The notes beneath the pieces were generated by a model. It ran no database searches, was not told the origin of the DNA, and saw only the letters and a program-made list of their open reading frames with translations. From Typhlomys cinereus (Eukaryota > Chordata > Mammalia > Rodentia > Platacanthomyidae): DNA of 64,000 nucleotides. Shown piece by piece: positions 12,801 through 23,435 of this stretch (position 1 is its first letter; each line of letters starts with the position of its first letter). Made by a program: the position numbers and the translations under genes. The stretch covers positions 248,001 to 312,000 of the forward strand of contig JALPQD010000825.1 in the NCBI GenBank assembly GCA_023101885.1, in the 5' to 3' direction.

Positions 12801-15800
12801 GCAGATCCCATCAGCCTGGGCGCCAGGCCAGACCCCGAGGAACAGGCGGGCGGTGCTGTGCCCTGGGGGCACTTGAGGACGGCGCGGAGGGGGCACTCAC
12901 TGGTCCTCGTTGCGGAAGACACCCCACACCACGCTCACAACCACACACAGCAGTGCCAGCAGCAGCATGCGGACCTGCGGGCGCTTGCGGAAGTACGGCA
13001 AGTCGTTGTCGGGGACCCTGGGGGGGGCTGCCCGTCAGCACCCCTCCCAAACATCCCTGCCCCCCGCACCACAGTAGCGGCTCTTGAAAGTGGCCGTACC
13101 CGCGCGACCCCTCGCCCCTGCCCAGCAGGTTGCCCAGCGTCCACAGGCCTGGCCTCTGATCCATTGGCTGTCCCCCCCCCTGCCCAGCCTGTCCCCCCAT
13201 ATGTTGCAGTCTGGGACACCTGAGGCAGGGCACACAGAGAAGGAATCCCACCCAGGGCTACAGGTCCAGGGGAGGGAGACCCAAAACCTTCTCAGAGGCC
13301 CCATTTGGCTCCTGGCACTGTTCGGCTCCTGGCTGTCAGTGCAGAGCACCCAGGTGGGGGCTGTGGGCCAGGGGTCTCACCTGCACCAGCAGAAGGGCAG
13401 CCTGCACACCAGGGGCACCAGGCAGCTGTAGAGGCCTGTGGAAGAGGCCAGGCAGAAGATCCCGATGATCACGTACACTGTGGGGACAGGTCAGTGAGCC
13501 TCGGCCTGGAGAGAGGGGGTGACAGGGAGGGGAGGGGAGAGGAGGGGAGGGCAGGGAGAGGGGAACAGGGAAGGGAGGGATGGGGAGAACAGGGGGAACA
13601 GGGAGGGGAGGGGGAACAGGGAGGGAAGGGCAGGGGTCTAGCAGCTGCTTTGACAGCTCAGCTCCTGGGCTCAGGTAGATTCTGGGGGGGGAATGGGGGG
13701 TGGAGCCTGTTTCTCCTCTGGGGACCTCTCCTATGTCTCCCCTGTGACCCACCCAGGTGGTCGTAGAAGTAGTAGAGCAGCACCAGCATCACGCAGCACA
13801 TGACCACGAACACGCAGATCATGACAGGCGTCACGTCCACCGCCTCGTCCTCTGGCTTGTGGGCCCCGTCCTCACGCTTGTGCTTTGTGTACCTTCTTGA
13901 GAACAGGCGGGGTCACCCGGGGCTGGGCCAGACACCTCCGCCGCCTGCCAGCCCTTCTTCTGTGGGTCCCACAGACTCACTTTTTTAGGTCTCGGCTCCC
14001 GGCCCAGTACCCCCCGAGGGCCACGGTGCCCACGGCCATGAGGAAGATGATGACCATGTTGTAGTCCAGCACCGGCTCGCTGGGGGCATAGAGCGCCACC
14101 CGCACGGCGTGGCCAAAGCGCTGTCAGGAAAGTGGCGCTCAGCCGGGCGCAGTGTCAGGCACTCACATCCAGCTCCCACACGCCCCACGGTGCCCATTCC
14201 ACCCCCAGCCCCTGCCCACCTTGAAAATGTCCAGCGAGTCCTTGTGGCTCAGCAGGGCTACAGGGATGCCGATCTCCTCGTACTGTGACTTGTTGCCCCC
14301 TGGGGGGACCTGTCAGATAAGTGGGAATCACACAGCCCCCCCCCATTCCATACCATGCTCTGGTTTGCAGAAGAGCAGCGAGGTCAGGGCTCGGGCCCAC
14401 CCTGCACCCCGAAGTCAGGAGTGTGAGGTCTGCCAGGCGCTGGGTGCCCAGCCAGCGATGGTCCTCTTCCCCCCTTGCTTCTACTTGGTCCTCAGCTAAT
14501 CTGCCGTGCATCCCAATCACAACCATGAACCCCTGGGTCCTTGGCCGCCCCTGCCTGCGGCTTCTCCAGCGGCCCCACAGACATGCTGAGCCAGGGCTCC
14601 CCAACCTGCCCCACGGCTTTTCCGTTCCCATACCAGCTTCTCCTTGCTGACCACCACCAGCCCGCGAGCCCCGCTGCCCTGGGCCAGGCGCACTTTCTCG
14701 TAAAAGGTGCAGTTCCCGCGGGACACCAGGGCGATCTGGTCATTGAAGCCCCCGGCTGGCAGGTCGCTGGGGGCACACAGCAGGGAGGAGGTCCAGTCGC
14801 GCAGCTGCAGGTGAGACTGGGGGGTGGGGCAGCGTCAGAGCGGCTCCTGGGTCACGGGGTCACTGTCCACCCCAAAGCAGGACAGGGAGCCTGGCCCCAC
14901 CCACCCGGAAGGGCAGTGGCCAGCAGAACCCACGCATAGTGCTAGCCTATCAAGGGCTTCCCACACTACCTGGAGCCCCTGCCATTGCGGCTTACAGTCT
15001 GCTGTACCCCAAATCTGTTTTCCCAAGGGCAGTGCCACACAAGACACACATGCACACACACACACAGGCACGTGTGCCGCCTGAGACGTGCGGGCCATGG
15101 CCTGTCACTCTGAAGGCACCTCTGTCCTGACCCACCAGCCCCTGGTGTGGAGGGGCACTGCACCCCACCATGCCTGTCACCCGCCACAGGGCCATCTGCC
15201 AACCAGTTTTCATTCAAAGCAGGGGTACTGGGCAGCATCCACACTCACCACCTTGCCCAGGTCCTGTGACAGCTGCGCCCACTGTGGGTTGTACAGGATG
15301 CAGTAGTCCTTGCCCTGGCCCACGCCACTCTCAGGCACTGCGTGCAGCATGCCGTACTCACCTGCCACCTGCAAGACAAGTGGGTGGCAGACCCTGAGGA
15401 GGGCAGCCCCAAGGGAAGGGGCGCTCGCGGGCAGGCACCAGGGAGGACGCCTGCTCTTCTGGGGGGGGGGGCTTGTTCTCCTGGGGGGTTCATGGGGCAT
15501 CCGCAGCAGGGATACACCACCATGGCCTTTGGCATGCCGGGCGAGCGCACAGCATTGAGCTGGGGTGCTGTGGAAGGCCGCCTGGCATGTGCAGCCCACA
15601 GACCCCAATAGAGACGTGCCCCCTGGAGTAGAGGAGAGCTGTGTAGATGTGGGGAACCCACATGGCCCTCTCTGTGGGCGTTACCAAAGCCACTCACTGG
15701 GAAAGGGGGCTCTCCCTGCCTGTGTGGGCTCCAGGGTTGCAGGCGCCTGAGTGGCCCTGAGGCCCATCCCTCATGCCCACCAGCCCTGAGTGGAAAGGCA

Positions 15801-18800
15801 GCCCTGCGAATGTCCCTGGGGACGGATGTCTGCTTCTGTGTCCCCCATGATTCCTACACTTGGGCTCTACTCCTCCCTCGGGACAGGGATACCGGGTCTG
15901 TCCCCTGGCAACCCGCCAAGCAAAGAGGTGGGTTGACAACGGCGGCTGGACCACCGTGGACAGAGGCTACCTGCAGGACTGTGCCGCTGAGCACCTTAGT
16001 GGGGTCCCACCTGGCCTGAGAGCCTCCTGTTGGAGGACCCCCAGCTCTGGGTGGGCTGTCCCCGTAGGGCTGGGCCTGACACCAGCTGTCCCCGTGACAA
16101 CGGGCTGACCTTCCTAGTGTCCCGAGAGGTCCCTGGCCACAGGAGGATCAGAATCCACAGTCCAAATTGACCTTTGACTATTTAAAAAAAAAAACTTTAT
16201 TAGTAAACAAGCGGGCCCTGTCAGGGGACGGGGCCTTGTCCAGGCAGGGGAGCGGCGATGCCCGCCCCGTGCTGGCACGCACCGCCAGACCCGGCTGGCA
16301 CACACTGCTGGCCCCATGAAAAGCAGCTTTTGTGGGAAACGGAAAAGTGATCAAAGTGCTTCTGCAAAGCGCCGGTTAAGAGCACAACAGCCCATTCACA
16401 GCGCGCTCAGGCTCGCAAACCACCTGGCCTGTCCCCAGCGGGACCGGAGCCGAGCCATGGACCAACCCCGCCTAGAAGGACAGACCACTGACACCCCAGA
16501 CCTGCCAGGCTCACAGAGAAGCTTCCAGACGGCGCTGGCTGCATTCCCTCGAGCAGGACACTGAACCCGTGGCTCCTGGGGTGAAGGGGGGGCATCCCTG
16601 CCAGAGGCCCCCAGGCTCCAGCAGAAGCCCAGGCTGCCTGGGATGCCATTCTTCTCCTGAGAATGTGGGCATGAGGTTAGAATGGGGTGGGACTGTTGTT
16701 GCCTCCCATTCACACCACTCTGAGATACTGACCCTGTAAAACCGCCCCTGCCAAAAATGCTGCTCCTATCTCCATTTCCCCACCAGGCCTGGACAGCTGC
16801 TCAAGTCCAGGCGGACGGACACCTGCGTGAGGTGAAGTCCTGGAGCCTCTGCTTCCCCTGCCCTGCCTGCCCCCCCACCCCAGGCCTCATGCCATGCCTC
16901 TGCCCTCTAATCCCCAGGGAAATCTCTGCGTGAACAGTCATCCTGGACAGGGTCAGAAACACCACAGCCCTTGCGCCCTGGCGGGCCCCTGCTACCCCCA
17001 AGGCCCTGCCCCTCTTGCCCCTATGTGGCCAACTCCTACCCACCCTTCAGAACCCTCCCGGAGCACCACCACTTCCCAAGAGCCTTCCCAGCCCTCCCCT
17101 CCCCCCGTATACACACATACACAGACACACAGACACTGACACACACACACGGCATTCTTTCCATCTGAACCACAGGGCAAGTTCAGCGTGTCTGACCGTC
17201 GACCAGGGAGGAACATTCTGGAACAGAGAAGTCCGGGCAGCAGAGGCCAGCAGGGAACGCCTGCCTTCCCCGAGGGCCCAGAAGCCGCCATTACACGGGA
17301 GACGAGGGGTCACCAACAGGATGTGCGTGGCACAAACCTGCTCGCGGGCCAAGAAACTGGGGACCAGGCATCAAAGGTTGTGGCAACAAGCAGAGCCATG
17401 GGGGGCTGTGAACCTCGGTGGGACATGCCTTCATCACTAATCCCCAGTTTGCACCCAAACTCAGGAGTATGAAGCAGAAGGCTCACGAGTTTGACATCTG
17501 CCCCCCTAAACTCGAAGAGAACAGAACCCACGAGCAAAGGAAAAAAATAATTGGAGTGAAAGCATACTCCTGACACTGGCCGCCCAAGAAACCTCAGGTC
17601 CTCAGAGACGAGCTGGGGAATGGCTGTTAACCCATCTCTGAGGAGCACACTTGGGGGCTCTTGGGCAAGCCCGGCAGCTCACACTGTCAGTCAAGAGCTG
17701 GGGTGCAGAAGGCAGAGGCCCACCCAGCGCTCTGGGCTACAGAGGGGGTCCGGGCTTGCCTGACTTACAAAGTACAACAGGAGAAGGCTGAGTCCCCTCG
17801 TGCAACGCACCCCACATGCTGTGGCAACTGGGGGAAGCGGGGTTCCCTGCTTGCCCAAGGGTAGAAAAATAGGGCTGTGGGTCCACTATTACACAGGGGG
17901 AGACAGAAGCGGGGCAGGTGGGCAGTGCGGTGGAGGTCGGGGTGCAGTGTGGAGGGGAAGCATGAAAGGAAAAAAATCTTAAAGTCTTAAAATGAAATTT
18001 CTTAGGCCAGGGAAATTGCAGGCAGGCAATAAAAACGCCCACTCTCCTACTCTTCTCCAAAATTCCCCTCTGGAATGCCATTTGGCCAGAGGGCCTGCAA
18101 GAAGCCTGCATGCTAATAAGACTAACACTGCTGGCTAAACTGCTTTGGTGGGGCTTGCAACCTCCTTTGTCCCTTGAGTATAAAAACTGTGTGGAGATGT
18201 AATTCAGGGCTGCACACACATCACCCTGCCCGTGTGTGTAAGCCCTAGTACCAGTCTCTCTTTCTCATAAAGACTCTCAGTTGCACTCATGGTTGACATT
18301 TTCTCTGTTCAACGGTGCACCCCAGCATGCTGGATTGAATAAAACGCTCTTGCTTTTGCATACGCGTCTTTGTTGGGTTTTTGAGAGATATCGGACCATA
18401 ACATCTGGGGGCTCATCCAGGATCTTTACAAAGACCCTTCAGCGCATGAGCATCACCTGTGGCCTGCCCATAATTGAGTGCTCAAAGGTGTCTGAATATT
18501 GTTTGTCACTGTCACTGTCTTGTTGAACAGCATTTTGGGAGGTCCAGGACGCCAGGCAGACGCGCTAGTAGCTCCCCGCATCACATGGACTCAGAGAAGT
18601 CCCTGTTCCACTCAGGATTTAAAGAGGTATAGGTTAGGGGACTTTTATATCCAAAAAAGCCCCAAAACGCAAGGCTGGTAATAGCAACTCATGAGTGCCT
18701 TGGGTTTAGCATGCAAATGGGAAGCTATTTTGTTCCTCTGTTAATAGACAAGGGAGCACGAAATTTTGGTGCTCAACTTCCTTCCTAGGCTTTTGTCAAC

Positions 18801-20979
18801 CTCTGATTTAAGCAGAACTGTTAAGATCAGGGAAATGACAGGTTTAGCAAAGTCACTATTGTAGTTCCTCATATACTTAATGGTATGGCTTTCAGGTATT
18901 CCTTTGTTTACATGGCCAAACAGCCTAGGTTTAGACTTAATGTAATATTTTGGCACTGTTATGAAGTTATCCATGTAGTTCTGGTTTTAGAGGCATCGAA
19001 GATGCTAGAGAAAAAAAAGTCACAGATTTCTGAGAGTGATGGAATTGAACAACACATAGCAGAAAGCTTGCAGTTTAGAGGCCCAAGAAAGACAGTTTGT
19101 GCTGTAGAGTTAAAGCTAGAGACATGTCGGTGGAAAGTTTAGTAAAGTTTCACCTTTCTCCTAAAAGCTTGCCTGAAGTTAAGCTTAGTACTTGGCAGAA
19201 GAAAATGGCATTGGCAAACTTAATTAAACCAGGAAGAAACAGAGAACAAAATTGTTGTTAAACAGACTAGCTCCACTGACAAATCAAAGCTGGCTCTTCA
19301 CTTAGATCAGAGGAGTGGTTCTAAGACAATATTCAGAGATCTGTAGAACTTTCCATGTGAGGAAACAATGGCCCACGTATGTATTCTTTTACATTCCCTT
19401 GGTATCAAAAAGACCTGTGGTGCTTTGCTTTCAAGAATCCAGAAGGAAGAGGAAAACTAATTTAGATTGTTTTGCCCAAAGATTCAGAGAGTTTACATAA
19501 CTTTTTTTTTTTGGACAGGCCTTAGAATGTGACCTTGAGATTTACAGCTGCCAGAGGAGAAAGGTCTCCTCCAATATGTAAATTACTTACCAGACAAAGG
19601 TAGTGCCTATTTCAGGCAAGGTAACAAGTTTTCTTTACTAACTCTTGCCTGTACCCACAGTAAGACTGCTGAGCTTGTTTGGTGTATCACATGTGCCTTC
19701 CAAATTAATGGTTTAATCTTTGTGTAGGTCTTGGAGGCTTAATTTACCTATTTTGTCTCTTTTAGATGGACCTTAAAGTAATAAAGTCATCCATCAAAGA
19801 CCTCTAGACCATCCCAGCACTTCATAGATGAGATCATCAGACTGCTCATACTTCCTTTACCCTAACTCAGCAGGAAGTAGTCTAAGCGGTCGTCACTCCT
19901 CATTCCTTGAGCAGTCTGGGTCCTCAGAAGATTAAGGGGTACAGAAGGCAGGTCTAGGAATGCCCATGCTGGGACAGTCTCTAAGGTCTTTGAAATTCCT
20001 GAAGGCCATCCCCCACTTCTGGGATCACCCTGAAGACACACCTGTTAAGGAACTGACTCCAATCCTCCCAGAGATAAGACAGAAGGATATGGAGATAAGC
20101 TCTCCATATCAAACAAACAGCTGATCTCTAGTCCCAATTGGGACCAAGATCAATTGGGTTGGCCCCCAAGGTGAGCCCACCCTTTGCTAGGAAAAGCCAG
20201 TTCACCCTAGGCTCACCTAAATAGAGATCTTTGCTTAACTCTTTATCCAGGTATATTAATTCCCACCTGGGATTCAACAAGATGAAGGTGATCAAATCTC
20301 AATATAAACAAGTGCTTATGATCCACACAAAGATTTGTAGATCGTATGCACAAGAAAAGAAGGGGGGAATGTGGAGGGGAAGCATAAAAAGAAAAGTCTT
20401 AAAATGAAATTTCTTCGGCCTGGGAAATTGCTGGCAGGCAATAAAATGCCTGCTCCACTACTGTTCTCCGAAATTCCCCTCTGGAATGCCATTTGGCCAG
20501 AGGGCCTTCAAGAAGCCTGGAATGCCGGTTGGCCGGAAAGAAACCGGCATGCCCATAAGACTGAAAAACACGGGGCTTGCAATCTCCTTTGTCCCTTGTG
20601 TATAAAAATTGTGTGGAGATGTAATTCGGGGCTGCACACACATCACCCTGCCCGTGTGTAAGCCCTGGTACCAGTCTCTCTCTCTCTCTCTGTCTCTCTC
20701 TAATAAAGCCTCTCAGTTCAACGGTGGATCCCAGCATGCTGGATTGAATAAAACGCTCTTGCTTTTGCATCCCTGTCTTGGCTGGTTTTCGAGAGATCGG
20801 ACCCTAACATGCAGAAGAAGCTGGGCTTTTAGAGTTCGGACCCTAATATGCAGAAGGGGACACCGGGGCAGCGCGGCCGCGGGCCCGCCCAGGGCGCCCG
20901 GGCGCGGGACCCCGGCGCTCACCTGAGCCGCGAGCAGCGGCAGCAACAGCAACGCCGCCCGCCCCGCCAGCGCCGCCAT
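9853..20979 (-). CDS. SPPL2B: SPPL2B, signal peptide peptidase-like 2B
   Basis: Intramembrane aspartyl protease of the GxGD class, acting on type II membrane stubs in endosomal, lysosomal and surface membranes (family knowledge). Fifteen coding exons: 20923-20979, 15249-15368, 14634-14816, 14220-14309, 13981-14120, 13753-13895, 13381-13477, 12901-13017, 12128-12209, 11937-12011, 11792-11854, 11587-11686, 11295-11372, 10738-10898, 9853-10059. Phases add up to 570 codons plus stop (human about 592). Exon 1 is a hydrophobic signal peptide; exons 2-4 form the lumenal protease-associated domain with RGNCTFYEKVRLAQGSGARG. The catalytic pair is visible as YDVFF (exon 10) and GFGD (exon 12), with the PAL motif in QPALLYLVP (exon 14). 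The proline-rich tail is shorter than in human. Intron 1 (5.5 kb) holds a retroelement. The start is fixed by the signal peptide and the shared promoter with LSM7. Confidence 0.97.
13524..13635 (+). repeat. G/A-rich polypurine minisatellite in SPPL2B intron 6
   Basis: More than 100 bases built of GGGAGGGGAGAGG and GGGAACAGGGA variants. On the transcribed minus-strand gene it is a pyrimidine tract between exons 6 and 7. Confidence 0.8.
15369..17947. other. SPPL2B intron 1, proximal part, without recognised features
   Basis: Mostly unique intronic sequence with a poly(A) run near 16181-16196 and a CA-rich patch near 17108-17150. I see no exon, RNA gene or clear transposon until the LTR at 17948. 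Confidence 0.6.
17948..18403 (+). repeat. 5' LTR of the intronic retroelement
   Basis: Begins TGTGGAGGGG and ends CCATAACA, with the TG...CA borders typical of LTRs. It carries a TATA-like GTATAAAAACTG, and AATAAA in the stretch GATTGAATAAAACGCTC near its 3' end. It differs from the 3' LTR by many substitutions and indels, so the insertion is not recent. Confidence 0.88.
20370..20809 (+). repeat. 3' LTR of the intronic retroelement
   Basis: Begins TGTGGAGGGG after the polypurine tract and ends CCCTAACA. It carries GTATAAAAATTG and GATTGAATAAAACGCTC like the 5' LTR. Its U3 contains an inverted repeat at 20522-20550 (arms ATGCCGGTT and AACCGGCAT) that the 5' LTR lacks. It points toward the SPPL2B/LSM7 promoter on the LSM7 strand. 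Confidence 0.88.
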
Positions 20980-21098
20980 GTCCGCCGCGCCCGTCGCTCC
21001 CTCAGGTTTCCCAGCAACGCCCGCGCGGCACCGGCGCAAACAGGCCGCGGCGCGGAAGGGGCGGGGCCGCGCCTGCGCAGAGCGGCCTGGCTGGCAGC
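20980..21098. promoter_or_regulatory. Bidirectional CpG-rich promoter of SPPL2B (-) and LSM7 (+)
   Basis: Only 119 bases separate the two start codons. The stretch is CpG-rich, has a GC box (GGGGCGGGGCC) near 21058-21068 and an NRF1-type palindrome GCGCCTGCGCA at 21069-21079. No TATA box is visible, as expected for a housekeeping bidirectional promoter. Both 5' UTRs must be very short or start inside it. Confidence 0.8.
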
Positions 21099-23336
21099 AT
21101 GGCGGTGAGCGCGGCGGGAGCGCGGGGAGGTGGAGGAGGAGAAGGAGGAAGAGGAGGGGGCACTTGGCTGGGGAGCGGGACATGGGGGCCACGCGGGAGC
21201 GTGCAGACCTGGAGGACACGGGGGGAGGGTGCAGACCCGGGGGTGACGGGGTGCAGACATGGGGACGCGGATGTGCAATCGGGGCGCTCGGTGTGTGCAG
21301 ACGGGGACGCGAGGGGCGAGTTGCATGCATGGGGACGCGGGGGGTGCAGACATGGGGACTTGTAGACCAGGGGGGCAGGGGGCGTGCAGGCCGGGCACTG
21401 TGAGGGGTGGTTCAGACTCGGGGGCGTGACAGGTGTAGACTCGGGCATTAGAGGGGTACAGACCGGGAAACACGGGGCGTGCAGATCGAAGGACACGCCG
21501 TGGGCGAGTCGCGCACAGGGACACGGTGGGGGGCTGCTTGCCAACCAGGGGCCCCGTGGGTGCAGACCAGGGGGTGGGGAATACTGGTTTAGGTACTGTG
21601 GGACGGGATGGGGACCTGGAGGCGGGCGTGTGGGGAGGAGCCACCGCGAGGGGGCCTGGGGTCAGGAACCTGGCTGTGCCTCCCCCGCTGGCGGAGCTCC
21701 CTCCCGCAGGACAAAGAAAAGAAGAAGAAGGAGAGCATATTAGATCTGTCCAAGTACATCGACAAGACCATCCGCGTCAAGTTCCAGGGAGGCCGAGAGG
21801 GTGAGTGCGGGGCCGAGGCGGGGGCACCACCTTCCCTGTCAGTGACTCAGGAGTGGGCATAGGTCGTGGTAGCACCCCCCACCCTCATTAGAACTGCGAG
21901 TCTCGGGCGAGCCATCAGGAGTGCGGAATCGATCTGTCTCTGCCGCCTGAGGCCTTGCCGGTCTGGGGATTTCCCATGTACACCCTACCATCAGATGGTG
22001 CAGCATCCCTGGCCCCTCACTCCCTTTGTGGGGGGGGATTCCGGCTAGTCAGAATAGCTGCAGGTGGCCCCTACATGATATGGAGAGGTGTGGGAATGAT
22101 GTCACTCCTTCCTGCTTGAACCCACCACGCGGCCAGGTTCTAGCAGCAGGCGTGGTTTGGGTCTGCAATATTCTTAGCAGGCGGCTCCAGGAGTCCCCGT
22201 TTGCTGTGTCACAGCTGCCCAGGGACCCACCGACTCCTGGGTTGTGTGTCTGTGGCTCTGTCTGGTCAGCGTGTGACAGAGGCCCGTCTCACTGCCCCCC
22301 CAAGTCCCCACTTACACCCGGTGTGGGCCATGCCCAGTCCCTGGCTGGGGGCGGGGGCAGAGTGACAGGGCCCCCCACCAGTGTAACATTTGTGCGCAAG
22401 ATCTGAACTCGGGTCCCTTTGCTCGTGAGGCTTCAGCCTCCACCACTCCTGGAGCTGTGGAAACCGCCCATGGCCCCTCCATGGGGAGTGACCCATGGGG
22501 GGGAACACTAGACTCCGCAGTGACCATCCCCAAGTGTCCCCTGGGGAGGTGGTACTCACAGAGGTCTGCAGGGTGGGACAGCGCCCCGACCCCAGGGCCC
22601 CCTCACCCCGATGCCCTTTGCTCTCTCAAGTCAGTGGGATCCTGAAGGGCTTCGACCCTCTGCTCAACCTGGTGCTGGATGGGACCATCGAGTACATGCG
22701 TGGTAAGCCTGGCCATCCACAGCGGGCACGAGGGGCTCTGGGCCATGCTCCTAAGAGAGTCCAGGTTCCCCCCACTGAGATGCTGGGAACACGGCTCCAG
22801 GAGATGGGGTGCTTGCTCTGGCCAGCATGTGCTTTGCCCCACCTCCTGGTCTGTCCCGCCTCCCTGTGGGGTTTAAGCCCGCCCTGTCACCTGCTGAACC
22901 CTCCACCCCCCTGCCCCCAGGCCAGCAGAAGGCAGGGCACCCGCTCTAGAGGCCCTGAGCTGCCTCTACCTGACTCCCCAGAACCCAGAGGGTGAGCGTC
23001 ACCTCCAGGGCTGTGGGGCCCTGGTAACTGACCAGTTTGCCTGCATGGGCGAAACCCAGGCAGCTGAGCCCAGGATCTGTGATCTGGGGGGTCCCCAACT
23101 GCCCCTGGGACAGTGTGTAGGGCTCCACGTGGCACACGGCCGTGCCAGGTCCTGACCACGGAGACGCCCCCCCTGGGGCCCTCTGTGCCACAGACCCCGA
23201 TGACCAGTACAAACTGACGGAGGACACGCGGCAGCTGGGGCTGGTGGTGTGCCGCGGGACTTCGGTGGTCCTCATCTGCCCGCAGGACGGCATGGAGGCC
23301 ATTCCCAACCCTTTCGTGCAGCAGCAGGACACCTAG
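21099..23336 (+). CDS. LSM7: LSM7, U6 snRNA-associated Sm-like protein
   Basis: Subunit of the LSm2-8 ring that binds the U6 snRNA 3' end in the nucleus and of the LSm1-7 ring in mRNA decay. Coding exons: 21099-21104 (only ATG GCG), 21710-21800, 22631-22702, 23194-23336. They add up to 103 codons plus stop, the same length as human. A lysine-rich N-terminus (KEKKKKES) precedes the Sm fold; Sm1 is seen in DKTIRVKFQGGRE...GILKGFDPLLNLVLD, and Sm2 in LGLVVCRGTSVVLI. The C-terminus ends QQQDT. An AATAAA follows at 23430. The residue after GGRE is Val here where I recall Ala in human, a small change created at the exon 2/3 junction. Confidence 0.98.
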
Positions 23337-23429
23337 CTCGCAGGATGCCACGCTCAGCGCCCTCTGTCCACCAGCGCCTTCCCGTGTGGCCCACCGGGTT
23401 TGTGGGCATCTCCTCTTTGTGTGTTTTCT

Positions 23430-23435
23430 AATAAA
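23430..23435 (+). terminator. LSM7 poly(A) signal
   Basis: AATAAA within TTTTCTAATAAAACTGCC, about 94 bases after the LSM7 stop. Confidence 0.88.

Larger units (their letters stand above)
17948..20809 (+). mobile_element. Degenerate LTR retroelement (gammaretrovirus/ERV1-like), internally deleted
   Basis: Two related LTRs (17948-18403 and 20370-20809) flank only about 1.97 kb of internal sequence. A probable primer-binding site at 18406-18423 (TGGGGGCTCATCCAGGAT) resembles a tRNA-Pro site. A polypurine tract lies at 20352-20369 (AAGAAAAGAAGGGGGGAA), directly before the second LTR. A 5-base target duplication TGCAG flanks it (17943-17947 and 20810-20814). The internal part has no long open frame; a decayed aspartyl-protease-like patch (LLIDKGA, with Lys where Thr is usual) is readable near 18740-18770. 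It cannot encode working proteins. It lies antisense in SPPL2B intron 1, ending 113 bases from exon 1. Confidence 0.88.

Noticed and set aside
22495..22995. Plus-strand open frame of 166 codons through LSM7 introns
   Set aside because: It only reads through exon 3 of LSM7 and flanking intron; splice sites at 22631 and 22702 give the conserved LSM7 protein.
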